Shown: positions 7,624 through 16,478 of the stretch, piece by piece
Layout: every line of letters begins with the position of its first letter
How positions within the stretch are numbered: position 1 is the stretch's first letter
Source: JAFDZW01 sp035632315
GTDB lineage: Bacteria; Bacteroidota; Ignavibacteria; Palsa-1295
Direction: 5' to 3'
Assembly (NCBI GenBank): GCA_035632315.1
Contig: DASQGZ010000034.1
Location: 1-64,000 of the forward strand
Length of the DNA: 64,000 nucleotides
Translations under genes and position numbers: made by a program
Notes under the pieces: model-generated
The model's input: only the letters and a program-made list of their open reading frames with translations
Told to the model about the DNA's origin: nothing
The model's database searches: none

Positions 7624-9153
7624 TCACACGAGTTCGTCCGACTCTTCCGATTCATCATCATCGGTAAAACTGCCGCTGAAGATCGATCCGACCATATCTC
7701 CGTAGCTGATGCGCGGATCGCCGAACGAATCGGATTTTGATATCTTCGAATGCTGGTGCAGTCCTTCCAGCACAAACTCCATTGCAGAAACAAGCGAGAA
7801 ACGGTCTGCTTCAGGGATGGGAATATGTTTTGCGGCAAGTTCCTTTAATGTCGGGACACGGGCGAGTTCGCTCGTATACGCATCGAAGCTCATCGTATCA
7901 GACAATGACAACGAATTACCTTTTGCGAACCATGACAGAATATCTGCGTACTCTGACCGTTCCGGTTCAGATTGCTGTCCTCGTTTCTTCGCTCGAGCGA
8001 GCGGATCCGGAAAATATTTTTTAAAAACCGTCTTGACCGCTCGCCCGATCAGCGCTTTTGCAACGGTCGTTATCCCCTCTTCTTCTCCTTCGAAGACGAG
8101 TTCAACCTTGCCTGTTATTCCGGTGATCACTGACCCAAGATCGGTTATGCGAGGAGCAATGATCTTATCACCACACGCCAAAGCTCTTCGCTCTGCATTG
8201 GAAATAAGTGTTTCCATTGCACTGATGCCGAGCCGTGCGGAAACTCCCGACTTTTGATCGACCCAATCCGACCCCCGCGCTTCGACTGCGATCTGCTCAA
8301 TGATCTCTTTGAAATAATATGGAATGACGAGACCTTCCTCGCCCCAGCGTTTCGTCCAAGCTTCTTGCTCGGTGATGGCGATCGAATGATCGAGATCGAG
8401 CGGATAATGCGTAATGATCTGCGCTGCAATACGGTCTTTCAGAGGCGTGATGATACTGCCGCGATTTGTATAATCTTCCGGGTTTGCAGTGAAGATCATC
8501 ATCACATCGAGCGGAATGCGAATCTTGAACCCGCGGATTTGAATATCGCGCTCTTCGAGAATATTAAACAGACCGACCTGAATGCGCGGCTGAAGATCGG
8601 GAAGTTCGTTAATAGTAAAGATCCCGCGATTTGTCCGGGGAATAATACCGAAATGGATCGCACCTTCATGCGAGTAATGGAGGCGCTCTGCCGCGGCTTT
8701 GAGCGGGTCGATGTCGCCAATAAGATCGGCGATCGTGACATCAGGTGTCGCAAGTTTTTCGCCATACCGTTCAGATCGATGCACCCACTCGATCGGCGTC
8801 TCGTCGCCGAGTTCTCGAAGTTGTGTTCTGCCGTAGTATGAAATTGGCTCGAACGGATTATCCATCACCTCACTTCCCACAATAACCGGCGTCCATTCAT
8901 CGAGCAGGCTGACCAGCCCGCGTGCTAGCCGAGTCTTTGCCTGGCCGCGAAGCCCGAGCAGAATGATATCATGTTTTGCCAGCAATGCATTCACTAATTG
9001 TGGGATGACGGTCTCTTCATAGCCGACGATTCCCGGGAAAAGTGGCTCCTTGTTCTGAAGCTTTCTCACAAGATTGCGACGCACCTCTTCTTTGATCGAA
9101 AGAATCTCGTAACCGGACGTCTTTAATTCACCGAGCGTTTGTACGTTCTTCAT
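7624..9153 (-). CDS. MoxR/magnesium-chelatase-type AAA+ ATPase
   Basis: The 509-residue protein has a Walker A variant GLRGQAKTR near residue 70, a Walker B-like segment GIFTINELPDL near 180 (the usual Asp-Glu appears as Asn-Glu) and sensor 1 in FTANPEDYTNRG. This is the ChlI/MoxR branch of AAA+ proteins, which remodel partner proteins, commonly with a von Willebrand A-domain protein encoded next door. No such gene flanks it here. The C-terminal 150 residues end in an acidic tail (DDDESEESDELV). It is convergent with the amidotransferase gene and divergent from the glycosyltransferase gene. The specific client is unknown. Confidence 0.82.
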   Translation of the reverse strand: MKNVQTLGELKTSGYEILSIKEEVRRNLVRKLQNKEPLFPGIVGYEETVIPQLVNALLAKHDIILLGLRGQAKTRLARGLVSLLDEWTPVIVGSEVMDNPFEPISYYGRTQLRELGDETPIEWVHRSERYGEKLATPDVTIADLIGDIDPLKAAAERLHYSHEGAIHFGIIPRTNRGIFTINELPDLQPRIQVGLFNILEERDIQIRGFKIRIPLDVMMIFTANPEDYTNRGSIITPLKDRIAAQIITHYPLDLDHSIAITEQEAWTKRWGEEGLVIPYYFKEIIEQIAVEARGSDWVDQKSGVSARLGISAMETLISNAERRALACGDKIIAPRITDLGSVITGITGKVELVFEGEEEGITTVAKALIGRAVKTVFKKYFPDPLARAKKRGQQSEPERSEYADILSWFAKGNSLSLSDTMSFDAYTSELARVPTLKELAAKHIPIPEADRFSLVSAMEFVLEGLHQHSKISKSDSFGDPRISYGDMVGSIFSGSFTDDDESEESDELV

Positions 9154-9214
9154 TGTTACTTTTCAGCAGTTTTTTTTCGTATTATTGTTTATAAACAACG
9201 CCATAAACCAAAGG

Positions 9215-10198
9215 GTGCAAAACAAGACAGCATTACGAATTCTTCTTATCCGCCTTGGCTCACTTGGCGACCTCGTCCTTGTCATGCCCCTTATTAAAGC
9301 GATTCGGGAAAAATACCCCGATTCCGTAATTGACCTCATCGTAAAAAAAGAATTCGCAGCACTTACAACGCTGTTCCCAGGCATCACCAATGTTATTCCG
9401 TTTGATGTCGAGCAAGAGAGGTTGAGTGATGTTCGAAAAAAGCTTGAATCATCTAGATATACTCACGTCCTTGATCTCCATAGTAATCTTCGATCTCGAG
9501 CGCTTCGAAAAATCAGAGGCGCTCGAAAATACGTAGTTAATAAAAGAACATTCAAGCGATGGGTGCTTGTGAAGTTAAAAATAAATTTATTAAAGAGCGA
9601 ACCGGATGTGATCGGCAGATATTTTGAGACTGTAAAAGCTCTTGATATTGTTGATACGGGAGAAGCTCCATCATTTGATATTTCACCTGTGAATGCTGAT
9701 TCGAAGATCGTCGCGATCTGTCCCGGCGCTAAACATAAAAATAAACAATGGCTGCCGGAATATTTTTCTTCAGTCGCTAAAGATCTTACCAACAGAGGAT
9801 ATATGATCGAATTCTTCGGGAGCGAATCGGAAAAGCCCATCGCTGAAGAGATCGCTTCATCTCTCCCCCCTGATTCTTATCGAAATCGTTGTGGTATTAT
9901 ACCGCTTGAGGAAGTGCCGCAAGAGCTTTCACGCGTTTCAATTGCAATTACAAACGATTCGGGTTTAATGCATCTTGCAAGTGCCTCTGGCATTAAAATT
10001 ATCTCTATGTTCGGACCGACTGTTCGTGAGTTTGGCTTCTATCCTCGTTCAAAGAGCGCAACTGTTCTGGAAAACACTGAATTAAACTGCCGTCCGTGTA
10101 CGACAATAGGTCTTGATTACTGCCCGAGGGTGCATTTCAAGTGTATGAAAGATGTTAATCCGCTACAAGTAATCTCGAAAATCGAATTAACTCTATGA
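9215..10198 (+). CDS. family 9 glycosyltransferase (ADP-heptose:LPS heptosyltransferase-like)
   Basis: The N-terminus (LRILLIRLGSLGDLVLVMPLI) and the C-terminal motifs ICPGAKHKNKQWLPEYF and ITNDSGLMHLASASGIKIISMFGPT define a GT9/WaaF-type enzyme that adds heptose or another sugar to the lipopolysaccharide core. A cysteine-rich tail (NCRPC...YCPRVHFKC) is usual in this family. No ATG is available: GTG at 9215 places the start right before the Rossmann strand, while a TTG at 9185 would add ten residues. The last codons overlap the 3' end of mpl on the other strand by six bases. Confidence 0.87.
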   Translation: MQNKTALRILLIRLGSLGDLVLVMPLIKAIREKYPDSVIDLIVKKEFAALTTLFPGITNVIPFDVEQERLSDVRKKLESSRYTHVLDLHSNLRSRALRKIRGARKYVVNKRTFKRWVLVKLKINLLKSEPDVIGRYFETVKALDIVDTGEAPSFDISPVNADSKIVAICPGAKHKNKQWLPEYFSSVAKDLTNRGYMIEFFGSESEKPIAEEIASSLPPDSYRNRCGIIPLEEVPQELSRVSIAITNDSGLMHLASASGIKIISMFGPTVREFGFYPRSKSATVLENTELNCRPCTTIGLDYCPRVHFKCMKDVNPLQVISKIELTL

Positions 10199-11587
10199 AG
10201 ACAATTTGTTTTTCAGCAAATCATGTATCCCTCCAAATCCACCATTCGACATAACAATAATAACATCGCCTTTCTTCGCGATCTCAGAAACTTTCGAACT
10301 GATTGCCTCGGCATCGGGCAAATAGTATGCTTCTTTTCCCTGTCCCCGAATATCCGACATAGCCTTTTCGGGATCGAGACGTTCGGATTCGGCCAGTAAA
10401 TTCAGTCGCGCGATCTGTGAGATAAAAACAACATTGGCATCGGCGAAGCATTCAGCTAATTCCTTTTGAAAAATATTTCGCCGGGTCGTGTTCGAGCGCG
10501 GTTCGAAGATCGCGATGATCCTTTGCATTGGATATTTTGTCCGAAATGCTTTTAGTGTTTCTCGGATGGCAGTCGGATGATGGGCAAAGTCATCATATAC
10601 TTTCACTCCGTCATATTCTCCCTTGAATTCAAGCCGGCGTTTTACATTCTTAAACGATGCAAATGCTTTCTGAATATCATCATACGAAATGTCATGATGC
10701 CTTGCAGCGATCGTGACAGCGAGTGCATTTCGCACATTAAATTCGCCAAGCAAACTGACTTCAAGTGTTGCTTCTTTTTTTCCGTGATGGACAACATCGA
10801 ACGAAGACGTGCGATCGCCGTAAATGATATTCTTTGCTTGCCAATCGTCGTCAGATGAAATACCGAATGTTTCAACCGGAGCGAGCGATGCAGCAATACT
10901 ATCGCGAACATTCGCGTCATCCCCATTCGCAATGACAACCCCGTTCTGCGGCACCAGATTTACAAGCCTGCGAAATGAGAGTTTGATCTCATCGAGCGAA
11001 GAAAAAATATCGGCATGATCGAACTCGATATTATTGATAATAAGCGTCGTTGGCAGGTAATGAAGAAATTTCGACCGCTTATCGAAGAATGCTGTGTCGT
11101 ATTCGTCGCCTTCGAGAATGACATAATTACTTTCGGGTCGGGCTTGATACCCTTTGCCAAAATTTTCGAGCACTCCGCCAACAAGAAAGTTTGGTTCGAG
11201 CCCTGCCGTTTCGAACGTCCAGGCGGTAAGTGCAGACGTTGTTGTCTTACCATGCGTGCCGCTAACGACTACTGACTCCTTTCCTTGAATAACGAATCGC
11301 TTCAGAAGTTCGGCAAGAGATGTGTATGGAAGACGTTCGTTCAACACAAATTCTACTTCGGCATTGCCGCGGCTCATTGCGTTGCCGATCACGACAAGGT
11401 CGGGCTTTTTCTTAAAGTGCTCCGCTAAGTAACCGCTGAATACTTGTATCCCACTTGTGGCAAGCAGTTCAGACATCGGCGGATAAACATTTTCATCGGA
11501 GCCTGCAACGTCATACCCAAGCTCACGCATCAGCAATGCGCCGTTGCCCATTGCAGTACCGCAGATACCAATAAAATAAATAAACAA
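10193..11587 (-). CDS. mpl: UDP-N-acetylmuramate:L-alanyl-gamma-D-glutamyl-meso-diaminopimelate ligase
   Basis: Mpl recycles peptidoglycan by joining the murein tripeptide to UDP-MurNAc in the cytoplasm. The 464-residue protein opens with YFIGICGTAMGNGALLMRELGYDVAGSD, has the ATP loop VSGTHGKTTTSALTAW near 110 and the central VYDDFAHHPTAIRETL. The GTAMGN start and the absence of MurC-specific features favour Mpl over MurC. The start codon appears to be TTG at 11587, since an in-frame stop lies eight codons upstream and no ATG or GTG intervenes. A long inverted repeat sits 16 bases upstream. Confidence 0.9.
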   Translation of the reverse strand: MFIYFIGICGTAMGNGALLMRELGYDVAGSDENVYPPMSELLATSGIQVFSGYLAEHFKKKPDLVVIGNAMSRGNAEVEFVLNERLPYTSLAELLKRFVIQGKESVVVSGTHGKTTTSALTAWTFETAGLEPNFLVGGVLENFGKGYQARPESNYVILEGDEYDTAFFDKRSKFLHYLPTTLIINNIEFDHADIFSSLDEIKLSFRRLVNLVPQNGVVIANGDDANVRDSIAASLAPVETFGISSDDDWQAKNIIYGDRTSSFDVVHHGKKEATLEVSLLGEFNVRNALAVTIAARHHDISYDDIQKAFASFKNVKRRLEFKGEYDGVKVYDDFAHHPTAIRETLKAFRTKYPMQRIIAIFEPRSNTTRRNIFQKELAECFADANVVFISQIARLNLLAESERLDPEKAMSDIRGQGKEAYYLPDAEAISSKVSEIAKKGDVIIVMSNGGFGGIHDLLKNKLSS

Positions 11588-11602
11588 GATAATATTGAAT
11601 AA

Positions 11603-11630
11603 TTAGAAATACAAATTTACGTATTTCTAA
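11603..11630 (-). promoter_or_regulatory. 10-base inverted repeat overlapping a -7 element upstream of mpl
   Basis: TTAGAAATAC at 11603-11612 and GTATTTCTAA at 11621-11630 are perfect inverted arms around an eight-base centre. On the minus strand the centre and inner arm read TAAATTTG (11619-11612), a match to TAnnTTTG. The element therefore looks like an operator lying on the mpl promoter. It is too A/T-rich for a classical terminator. Confidence 0.4.
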
Positions 11631-11636
11631 CAGCAA

Positions 11637-12038
11637 CTATTTACTGTCGATGACGATCTTATCTGCGAATTGTTCGCCGGAGGCAAGTTTCGAAATAACA
11701 TAATAGACACCGCGGCCAACCGGACGACCGCGAAGTTTGAAAAGATTTTTTCCCTCCCGAATGACGCCTTTGTGGATCAGACAAATATCATTGCCGGAAA
11801 TACTGACCAGTTTTACTTCTGCTTTGTCAGCCTTGGGAGAAATGATCTCTAAGGAGCCATTTTTTTTTCCGGGAATAAATGTAACCGAATAACTCTGTTG
11901 GTCTGAAGAATTGCCCACAACAGGCGAATGTACGGCCGGAGGCGTAGTATTAGCAGCAAGCATATTATTAACAACAGCTTGCGAATACCCTTCACCGGAT
12001 ATTACAATAAGGCTTAATATAACAATTACGTATTTCAT
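11637..12038 (-). CDS. small secreted protein with T9SS-type C-terminal sorting-like domain
   Basis: The ATG at 12038 opens a signal peptide (MKYVIVILSLIVISGEGYSQ). The 133-residue precursor has a short variable middle and a C-terminal beta-rich segment (SLEIISPKADKAEVKLVSI, then GRGVYYVISKLASGEQFADKIVI) with the V-Y-x-V plus terminal K-I-x-I pattern of type A sorting domains that direct export through the T9SS and surface attachment. It has almost no passenger, which is odd for cargo. It may be a remnant or a small structural protein. Confidence 0.6.
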   Translation of the reverse strand: MKYVIVILSLIVISGEGYSQAVVNNMLAANTTPPAVHSPVVGNSSDQQSYSVTFIPGKKNGSLEIISPKADKAEVKLVSISGNDICLIHKGVIREGKNLFKLRGRPVGRGVYYVISKLASGEQFADKIVIDSK

Positions 12039-12160
12039 CCCTTTGGCATAATAACTCCACAAATCCCCAATTGTTTCACGTCAGATTGAGTGCTAATGAA
12101 AAATTGATACTTTCATAACTTAGAGGGTAAGGAAAAAAAAGTTTAAGGATCGGGAATTTT

Positions 12161-12177
12161 ACTAAACAGTGTTTAGT
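12161..12177. promoter_or_regulatory. TetR-type palindromic operator in front of the regulator gene
   Basis: ACTAAAC-AGT-GTTTAGT is a perfect inverted repeat with seven-base arms, ending 14 bases before the regulator's start codon. Its reverse complement matches 14 of 17 positions at 12812-12828, upstream of the receptor gene. This is the size and position expected for a TetR autoregulatory site. Confidence 0.65.
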
Positions 12178-12191
12178 TAATAACATCTGTT

Positions 12192-12797
12192 ATGGGAATT
12201 CAAGAACGCAAAGAGCGAGAGCGCGAGTCGATGAAATCGAGGATTCTTGATGCAGCAATGGAGTTGTATCTTGAGAAAGACCTTGAAAATGCCTCGATCA
12301 GAAATATTGCCGACCGGATCGAATTCAGTCCGGCAACAATATATCTTTATTTTCGAGATAAAGAAGAGATCTTTTTTGAATTATATAATATCGCGTTCGG
12401 TGAGTTTATCAGCGCACTCAACAAGCAACCTCGAACCGGCGACACGTGGGATCGGATGTATGCCGGCTGCAAACTGTATATTGACTGGGCTTTGGAGCAT
12501 CCGAAGCTCTACGACCTGATGTTCATTCTCGAGATGCCGATGAACGTCATTCAACAGCAACATTGCAAAGATATCGGAGGAGAAGCATTTTCGATCCTCG
12601 TTGAACGAGTCGCCGCTTGTATCGAACAAGGACAGCTCAAGATCAAAGATGTTCAACTTGCCTCAATGATGATCTGGAATATGTTGCACGGAATTGTCTC
12701 GCTGATTATTAAGCGCCGAGTTCTGGTACCTGAAGAACAAGAAAGTGTAATGGTACAGGCATTGCTTGACAATTATATGCTGCTAATCAAGCGATAA
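12192..12797 (+). CDS. TetR/AcrR-family transcriptional regulator
   Basis: The 201-residue protein has an N-terminal helix-turn-helix typical of TetR (MKSRILDAAMELYLEKDLENASIRNIADRI and SPATIYLYFRDKEEIFFEL, residues 15-60) and a helical ligand-binding C-terminal domain with the WDRMYAGCKLYIDWALEHPKLYDLMF segment seen in TetR_C-type regulators. It starts at the ATG 14 bases after a palindrome and is followed by the TonB-dependent receptor, which has a matching palindrome. The simplest reading is a repressor that controls itself and the receptor in response to an unknown small molecule. Confidence 0.9.
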   Translation: MGIQERKERERESMKSRILDAAMELYLEKDLENASIRNIADRIEFSPATIYLYFRDKEEIFFELYNIAFGEFISALNKQPRTGDTWDRMYAGCKLYIDWALEHPKLYDLMFILEMPMNVIQQQHCKDIGGEAFSILVERVAACIEQGQLKIKDVQLASMMIWNMLHGIVSLIIKRRVLVPEEQESVMVQALLDNYMLLIKR

Positions 12798-12811
12798 TTT
12801 TTTTCATATTA

Positions 12812-12828
12812 ACTTAACACTGTTCACT
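12812..12828. promoter_or_regulatory. second TetR-type operator, upstream of the TonB receptor
   Basis: ACTTAACACTGTTCACT matches the reverse complement of the operator at 12161-12177 in 14 of 17 bases, with the central AACACTGTT core intact. It lies between the regulator stop and the receptor start codon at 12846, where binding would control the receptor. Confidence 0.5.
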
Positions 12829-12845
12829 ATTTAATCATTGTTATT

Positions 12846-15218
12846 ATGACTACCACCTCTAAGCACTTTATACTTTACGTTCTAATACTTTTTTTAATCC
12901 CCTCTAGCGAAGCTTTTGCTCAGGAAGCAATCCCGAATCAAACGGTAAAAGGAATGATAACAGAGCAAGGCAGCGATCAGCCGGTACAAGGAGCGATCGT
13001 CTCCATTGTCGGCACAAAGCTCGGAGCACGAACAAAAGCCGATGGAAATTTCCGAATTGAAAATGTCCCTGTCGGCAGACACGAGCTTCGAGTCCTTGCA
13101 GGAGGATACGAAACGATCACCCAAGATATTCTCGTCACAAGCGGAAAGCAAGTCATCATCAATTTACCGTTGACGGCAAAAGTATATAAAGCCGAACAAG
13201 TCGTCGTTCAGGCAAATGACGATTTCAAGCCGATCAATGAAGCGGCGCTTTCAAGCGCGACAACATTCACGGTCGACGAAGTAAAACGATTCGCCGGCAG
13301 CCGCGAAGACCCTGCTCGTATGGCGCAGACGTTTGCCGGTGTCGTCGGCGTTGACGACCAGCGCAATGACATCATCATTCGCGGCGGCTCGCCGATGGAA
13401 TTGCTCTGGCGACTTGACGGCATTGATATACCAAACCCGAATCACTTTGCCACACAAGGCGCGACCGGCGGCCCCGTTAATGCCATTAACACAAACCTGC
13501 TGAGCAACAGTGATTTTCTTACGGGGGCATTCCCGGCCGAATACGGTGATAAACTTTCGGGCGTATTTGATCTGCGCACCCGTAAAGGAAATACTGAAAA
13601 ATATGAATTCGTCGGACAACTGGGATTCGCCGGAGTAGAAGCGATGGCGGAGGGCCCTCTTTTCGGCAACGGAAGCTCGTTTATTGCAAGTTACAGAAAA
13701 TCAACATTGCAGGTATTCGATGCACTCGGGATTAATTTCGGTTTTGCCGGCATCCCAAAATATGAAGATCTGACGATCAAAGCAGATATCCCCCTCGGCA
13801 GCTCGGATGCGCTTAGTATTATTAGTTTGGGCGGAACCGGCACGATCGATCTTTTCGACAGCAAAAAAGACACGGTGTATACCGGAGATTTTGATATTAC
13901 GAGCGGTTCCGACCTCGGCGTTGCCGGTGCAACGTGGAAGCACACATTTAATACAAAGACAATCGGAGAATTCTCACTCAGCGGAGTCTATCAAAAATAT
14001 CATACGACGGTCGATTCGCTGACGACCGATGCGTTCAACCATGTCACGAGTAAAAATCTGTTCTACGTTGCCGATTCATACGAAGGATTCTATTCTGCAA
14101 AATACAAACTCAATTATGCGCACGACGTTTCGAATTTCTTTAGTGCAGGGATCGAAACACGATTGCCATTCTATAACATTGATGAATATCGTACAACCGT
14201 TCGCGATGAAAAGAACGGAATCCCATACTCGATCAAAGCAAATGGTAATTCATTTCATGCACTCACATATGTAAATTGGCAATGGCGGCCGAATGATGCG
14301 CTTACTTTCAATACTGGCGTACACGCTCAATATATTGAGATCAGTAAAAAAACTTCGATCGAGCCTCGCTTTGGCGCTCAATGGGCGTTCGCAGAAGGAC
14401 AAGACCTCACGGCAGGCTTTGGCGTACATCGCCAGTCTCAGCCCCTTGTAGTGTATTTCGGGAATGCCGCGAATTCGTCGCTCGATTATACTCAGAGTCT
14501 ACACTACATACTGGGATACTCAAATCGATTAGCAAGCGATCTGCTTCTGAAAGTTGAGGGTTATTATAAAGACATTTCACACGCACCGGTCAGAAGCGAC
14601 TCTCTTTCATCGTTTAGCATGTTAAATGCCGGCAGTACATTTGGTGGTGTCTCTACGGACTACCCATTAATGAGTACCGGACTTGGTCGGACGTATGGTA
14701 TTGAATTCACACTGATGAAACATTTTGCCGACGGATACTATTTTACGGCAACAAGCTCGCTCTTCCGTCAACGTTTTACCGGCTCGGATGGTGTATGGAG
14801 AAACGGCGCGTTCGACAATAAGTATATCATCAATTTACTGGCGGGTTACGAATGGAAATTAAGCCCGACCTTTTCAATCGAATTTTCAGAAAAGTTAACG
14901 CTTGCCGGCGGCGCACCATATACACCGATCGATACTGTACGCGCTAGAATGTTCAATGCATCGGGTCAATTTGGCCCGCAGTACTACGATGAGACACAGG
15001 CGTTCGCCGTTCGTTATCCGGCATATAAGCGGCTCGATCTTAAAATCGAATTCAGGCAGAATCTTGGATCAGTTTCGATCATTGGGTTCATCACCGCAGA
15101 AAATGCACTCAATGCAAAAAATATTCTGACCTATGCTTGGGATGCTCGCAGAAATGAGATCACACAACTGAATCAGTTAGGAATATTTCCGTATGGTGGC
15201 TTTCGAATAGAGTTCTGA
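12846..15218 (+). CDS. TonB-dependent outer-membrane receptor with carboxypeptidase-regulatory domain
   Basis: The 790-residue precursor has a signal peptide (cleavage near AFAQ), a carboxypeptidase D regulatory-like beta-sandwich (residues about 34-110, VKGMITEQGSDQPVQGAIV), a plug domain (about 120-230, including MAQTFAGVVGVDDQRNDIIIRGGSP) and a long beta-barrel ending in aromatic F (GGFRIEF). It is typical of TonB-coupled importers in Bacteroidota; no SusD partner is adjacent, so a glycan-uptake role is not indicated. Control by the upstream TetR protein is likely, judging from the shared operators. A strong terminator follows. Confidence 0.9.
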   Translation: MTTTSKHFILYVLILFLIPSSEAFAQEAIPNQTVKGMITEQGSDQPVQGAIVSIVGTKLGARTKADGNFRIENVPVGRHELRVLAGGYETITQDILVTSGKQVIINLPLTAKVYKAEQVVVQANDDFKPINEAALSSATTFTVDEVKRFAGSREDPARMAQTFAGVVGVDDQRNDIIIRGGSPMELLWRLDGIDIPNPNHFATQGATGGPVNAINTNLLSNSDFLTGAFPAEYGDKLSGVFDLRTRKGNTEKYEFVGQLGFAGVEAMAEGPLFGNGSSFIASYRKSTLQVFDALGINFGFAGIPKYEDLTIKADIPLGSSDALSIISLGGTGTIDLFDSKKDTVYTGDFDITSGSDLGVAGATWKHTFNTKTIGEFSLSGVYQKYHTTVDSLTTDAFNHVTSKNLFYVADSYEGFYSAKYKLNYAHDVSNFFSAGIETRLPFYNIDEYRTTVRDEKNGIPYSIKANGNSFHALTYVNWQWRPNDALTFNTGVHAQYIEISKKTSIEPRFGAQWAFAEGQDLTAGFGVHRQSQPLVVYFGNAANSSLDYTQSLHYILGYSNRLASDLLLKVEGYYKDISHAPVRSDSLSSFSMLNAGSTFGGVSTDYPLMSTGLGRTYGIEFTLMKHFADGYYFTATSSLFRQRFTGSDGVWRNGAFDNKYIINLLAGYEWKLSPTFSIEFSEKLTLAGGAPYTPIDTVRARMFNASGQFGPQYYDETQAFAVRYPAYKRLDLKIEFRQNLGSVSIIGFITAENALNAKNILTYAWDARRNEITQLNQLGIFPYGGFRIEF

Positions 15219-15228
15219 TCACCCAAAG

Positions 15229-15258
15229 AAAAAGCGAGCGTTCAAACGCTCGCTTTTT
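15229..15258. terminator. rho-independent terminator after the TonB receptor
   Basis: AAAAAGCGAGCG at 15229-15240 and CGCTCGCTTTTT at 15247-15258 form a perfect 12-base-pair hairpin with A and T tracts on both sides, so it can serve the receptor gene and the tRNA on the other strand. Confidence 0.85.
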
Positions 15259-15264
15259 TATTTG

Positions 15265-15338
15265 TAGCGGGGGAGGGATTTGAACCCACGACCTGCGGAT
15301 TATGATTCCGACGCTCTAACCAACTGAGCTACCCCGCC
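15265..15338 (-). tRNA. tRNA-Met (anticodon CAT)
   Basis: The minus strand folds as a 74-base cloverleaf: acceptor arms at 15332-15338 and 15266-15272, D arm GCTC/GAGC, anticodon loop ATCATAA with CAT, and T loop TTCAAAT, with discriminator A at 15265. CCA is not encoded. The first pair is G-U, and mismatches appear at pair 27-43 and in the T stem. Without an initiator-type C1-A72 mismatch it is more likely elongator methionine, but a tile for isoleucine with a lysidine-modified CAT cannot be excluded. Confidence 0.9.
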
Positions 15339-15414
15339 GCAATCTTCCACAACAAATACGCGGCCGTTATTGTTGAGAGCGCTCCTAACGAATAAGCGAA
15401 TACGTCAAGTTCCG

Positions 15415-16071
15415 ATGTCATCAAAGAAAGCCTATCCGCTTCATTATCTTGAACGACTTCCTAAAACGGGAAGCACATCCCGGCATCCTGTCATTATCCT
15501 CCTGCATGGAAGAGCAGCGAAAGCTGAAACGATCTTTTCCATCGAAGGCCTTTTCGATCCCTCATTTCATATCATTGCAATTCAGGCGCCGTACAGCAGC
15601 GAGAAGGGTGACTTCGAATGGTTCTTGCCATACGATTACGAACGTCCGCTTGAATCGTTTTCTGAGCAGCAGTTTCGTGAATCGGAAACAATATTGACTG
15701 AACAAATTCAAGCAATGATGATCGAACGTTCGGTAACTGCAGACCGGCTTTTTATCGGCGGATTCAGTCAAGGTGCGGCGATGAGCCACATTATTTCACT
15801 CCGAGGAAATATCTCTGTTCGCGGAGTACTTGCGATGAGCGGCTTTTTCCCAAGACCGCTGTTATATTGGAAATTGCCCGAAATACGTTCGTCTTATTTT
15901 ATCTCTCACGGGACGAACGACAAAGTCTTATCTATTTCAGAGTCGAAGTTCGCATACGACTTTTATACAGAGCATCATATTGATGCTGAATTCTTCGAGT
16001 ATAATGGCCGCCACAAAATGACGATTTCGTTATTACAAAAAATAAATGATTGGATCAGGACGAAGTATTAA
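15415..16071 (+). CDS. alpha/beta hydrolase, phospholipase/carboxylesterase type
   Basis: The 218-residue protein, starting at the ATG at 15415, has the oxyanion motif IILLHGRAAKAETIF, the nucleophile elbow GGFSQGAAMSH with Ser, the acid in SHGTNDKVL and the catalytic His in NGRHKMT. These are in the order of the small carboxylesterase/phospholipase (YpfH-like) group. It has no signal peptide and should act in the cytoplasm on short esters or acylated substrates. It stands alone between the tRNA gene and the interrupted operon. Confidence 0.86.
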   Translation: MSSKKAYPLHYLERLPKTGSTSRHPVIILLHGRAAKAETIFSIEGLFDPSFHIIAIQAPYSSEKGDFEWFLPYDYERPLESFSEQQFRESETILTEQIQAMMIERSVTADRLFIGGFSQGAAMSHIISLRGNISVRGVLAMSGFFPRPLLYWKLPEIRSSYFISHGTNDKVLSISESKFAYDFYTEHHIDAEFFEYNGRHKMTISLLQKINDWIRTKY

Positions 16072-16088
16072 TACGCCTGAATGCTGTG

Positions 16089-16478
16089 CTAATTAAAATC
16101 GAGAACTCGTATGCGGTCACCATCACGAATCGTGATCACGCCGCTTCCGAATTTCGATTCAAGGTATGGTGAACGGATAAGCCATTTACGATCCGTGCTT
16201 GGTAAGATACTATTTTGCCCTTTGAACATAAATGGGTCGCGCTCGTCGGTCTCGGAACCATCGTTGACAAACAGCCAATATGCAGTTTTCCCGCGCGGTG
16301 TTTTCAGCCGAAGCCGGTAACCGCCTGTCGTTTTCGAAAGAGAAAAATCTGTCGCGGTATTTATCGAGAGAGAAACAGTATTGAATTGCACTTTCACCTC
16401 ATGCCACACAGTTGAATCGACTTCGAGAAACTCTCCCCAATCCGGAATAAACAGATCGACATGATGATACGCGGCATC
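16089..16478 (-). pseudogene. C-terminal part of the interrupted secreted protein, cut off by an in-frame TAA
   Basis: Immediately after the TAA stop at 16481-16479 of the upstream gene, the same frame stays open for 129 codons with ordinary codon use. It begins DAAYHHVDLFIPDWGE and ends DRIRVLDFN, beta-rich throughout like the C-terminal beta-sandwich that follows a helical toroid in polysaccharide lyases. There is no ATG to start it; the first usable start is GTG at 16409, 23 codons in. The continuity across the stop suggests one ancestral protein of about 540 residues and a single-base nonsense change (AAA, GAA or CAA to TAA). A sequencing error or readthrough is also possible. Confidence 0.65.
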
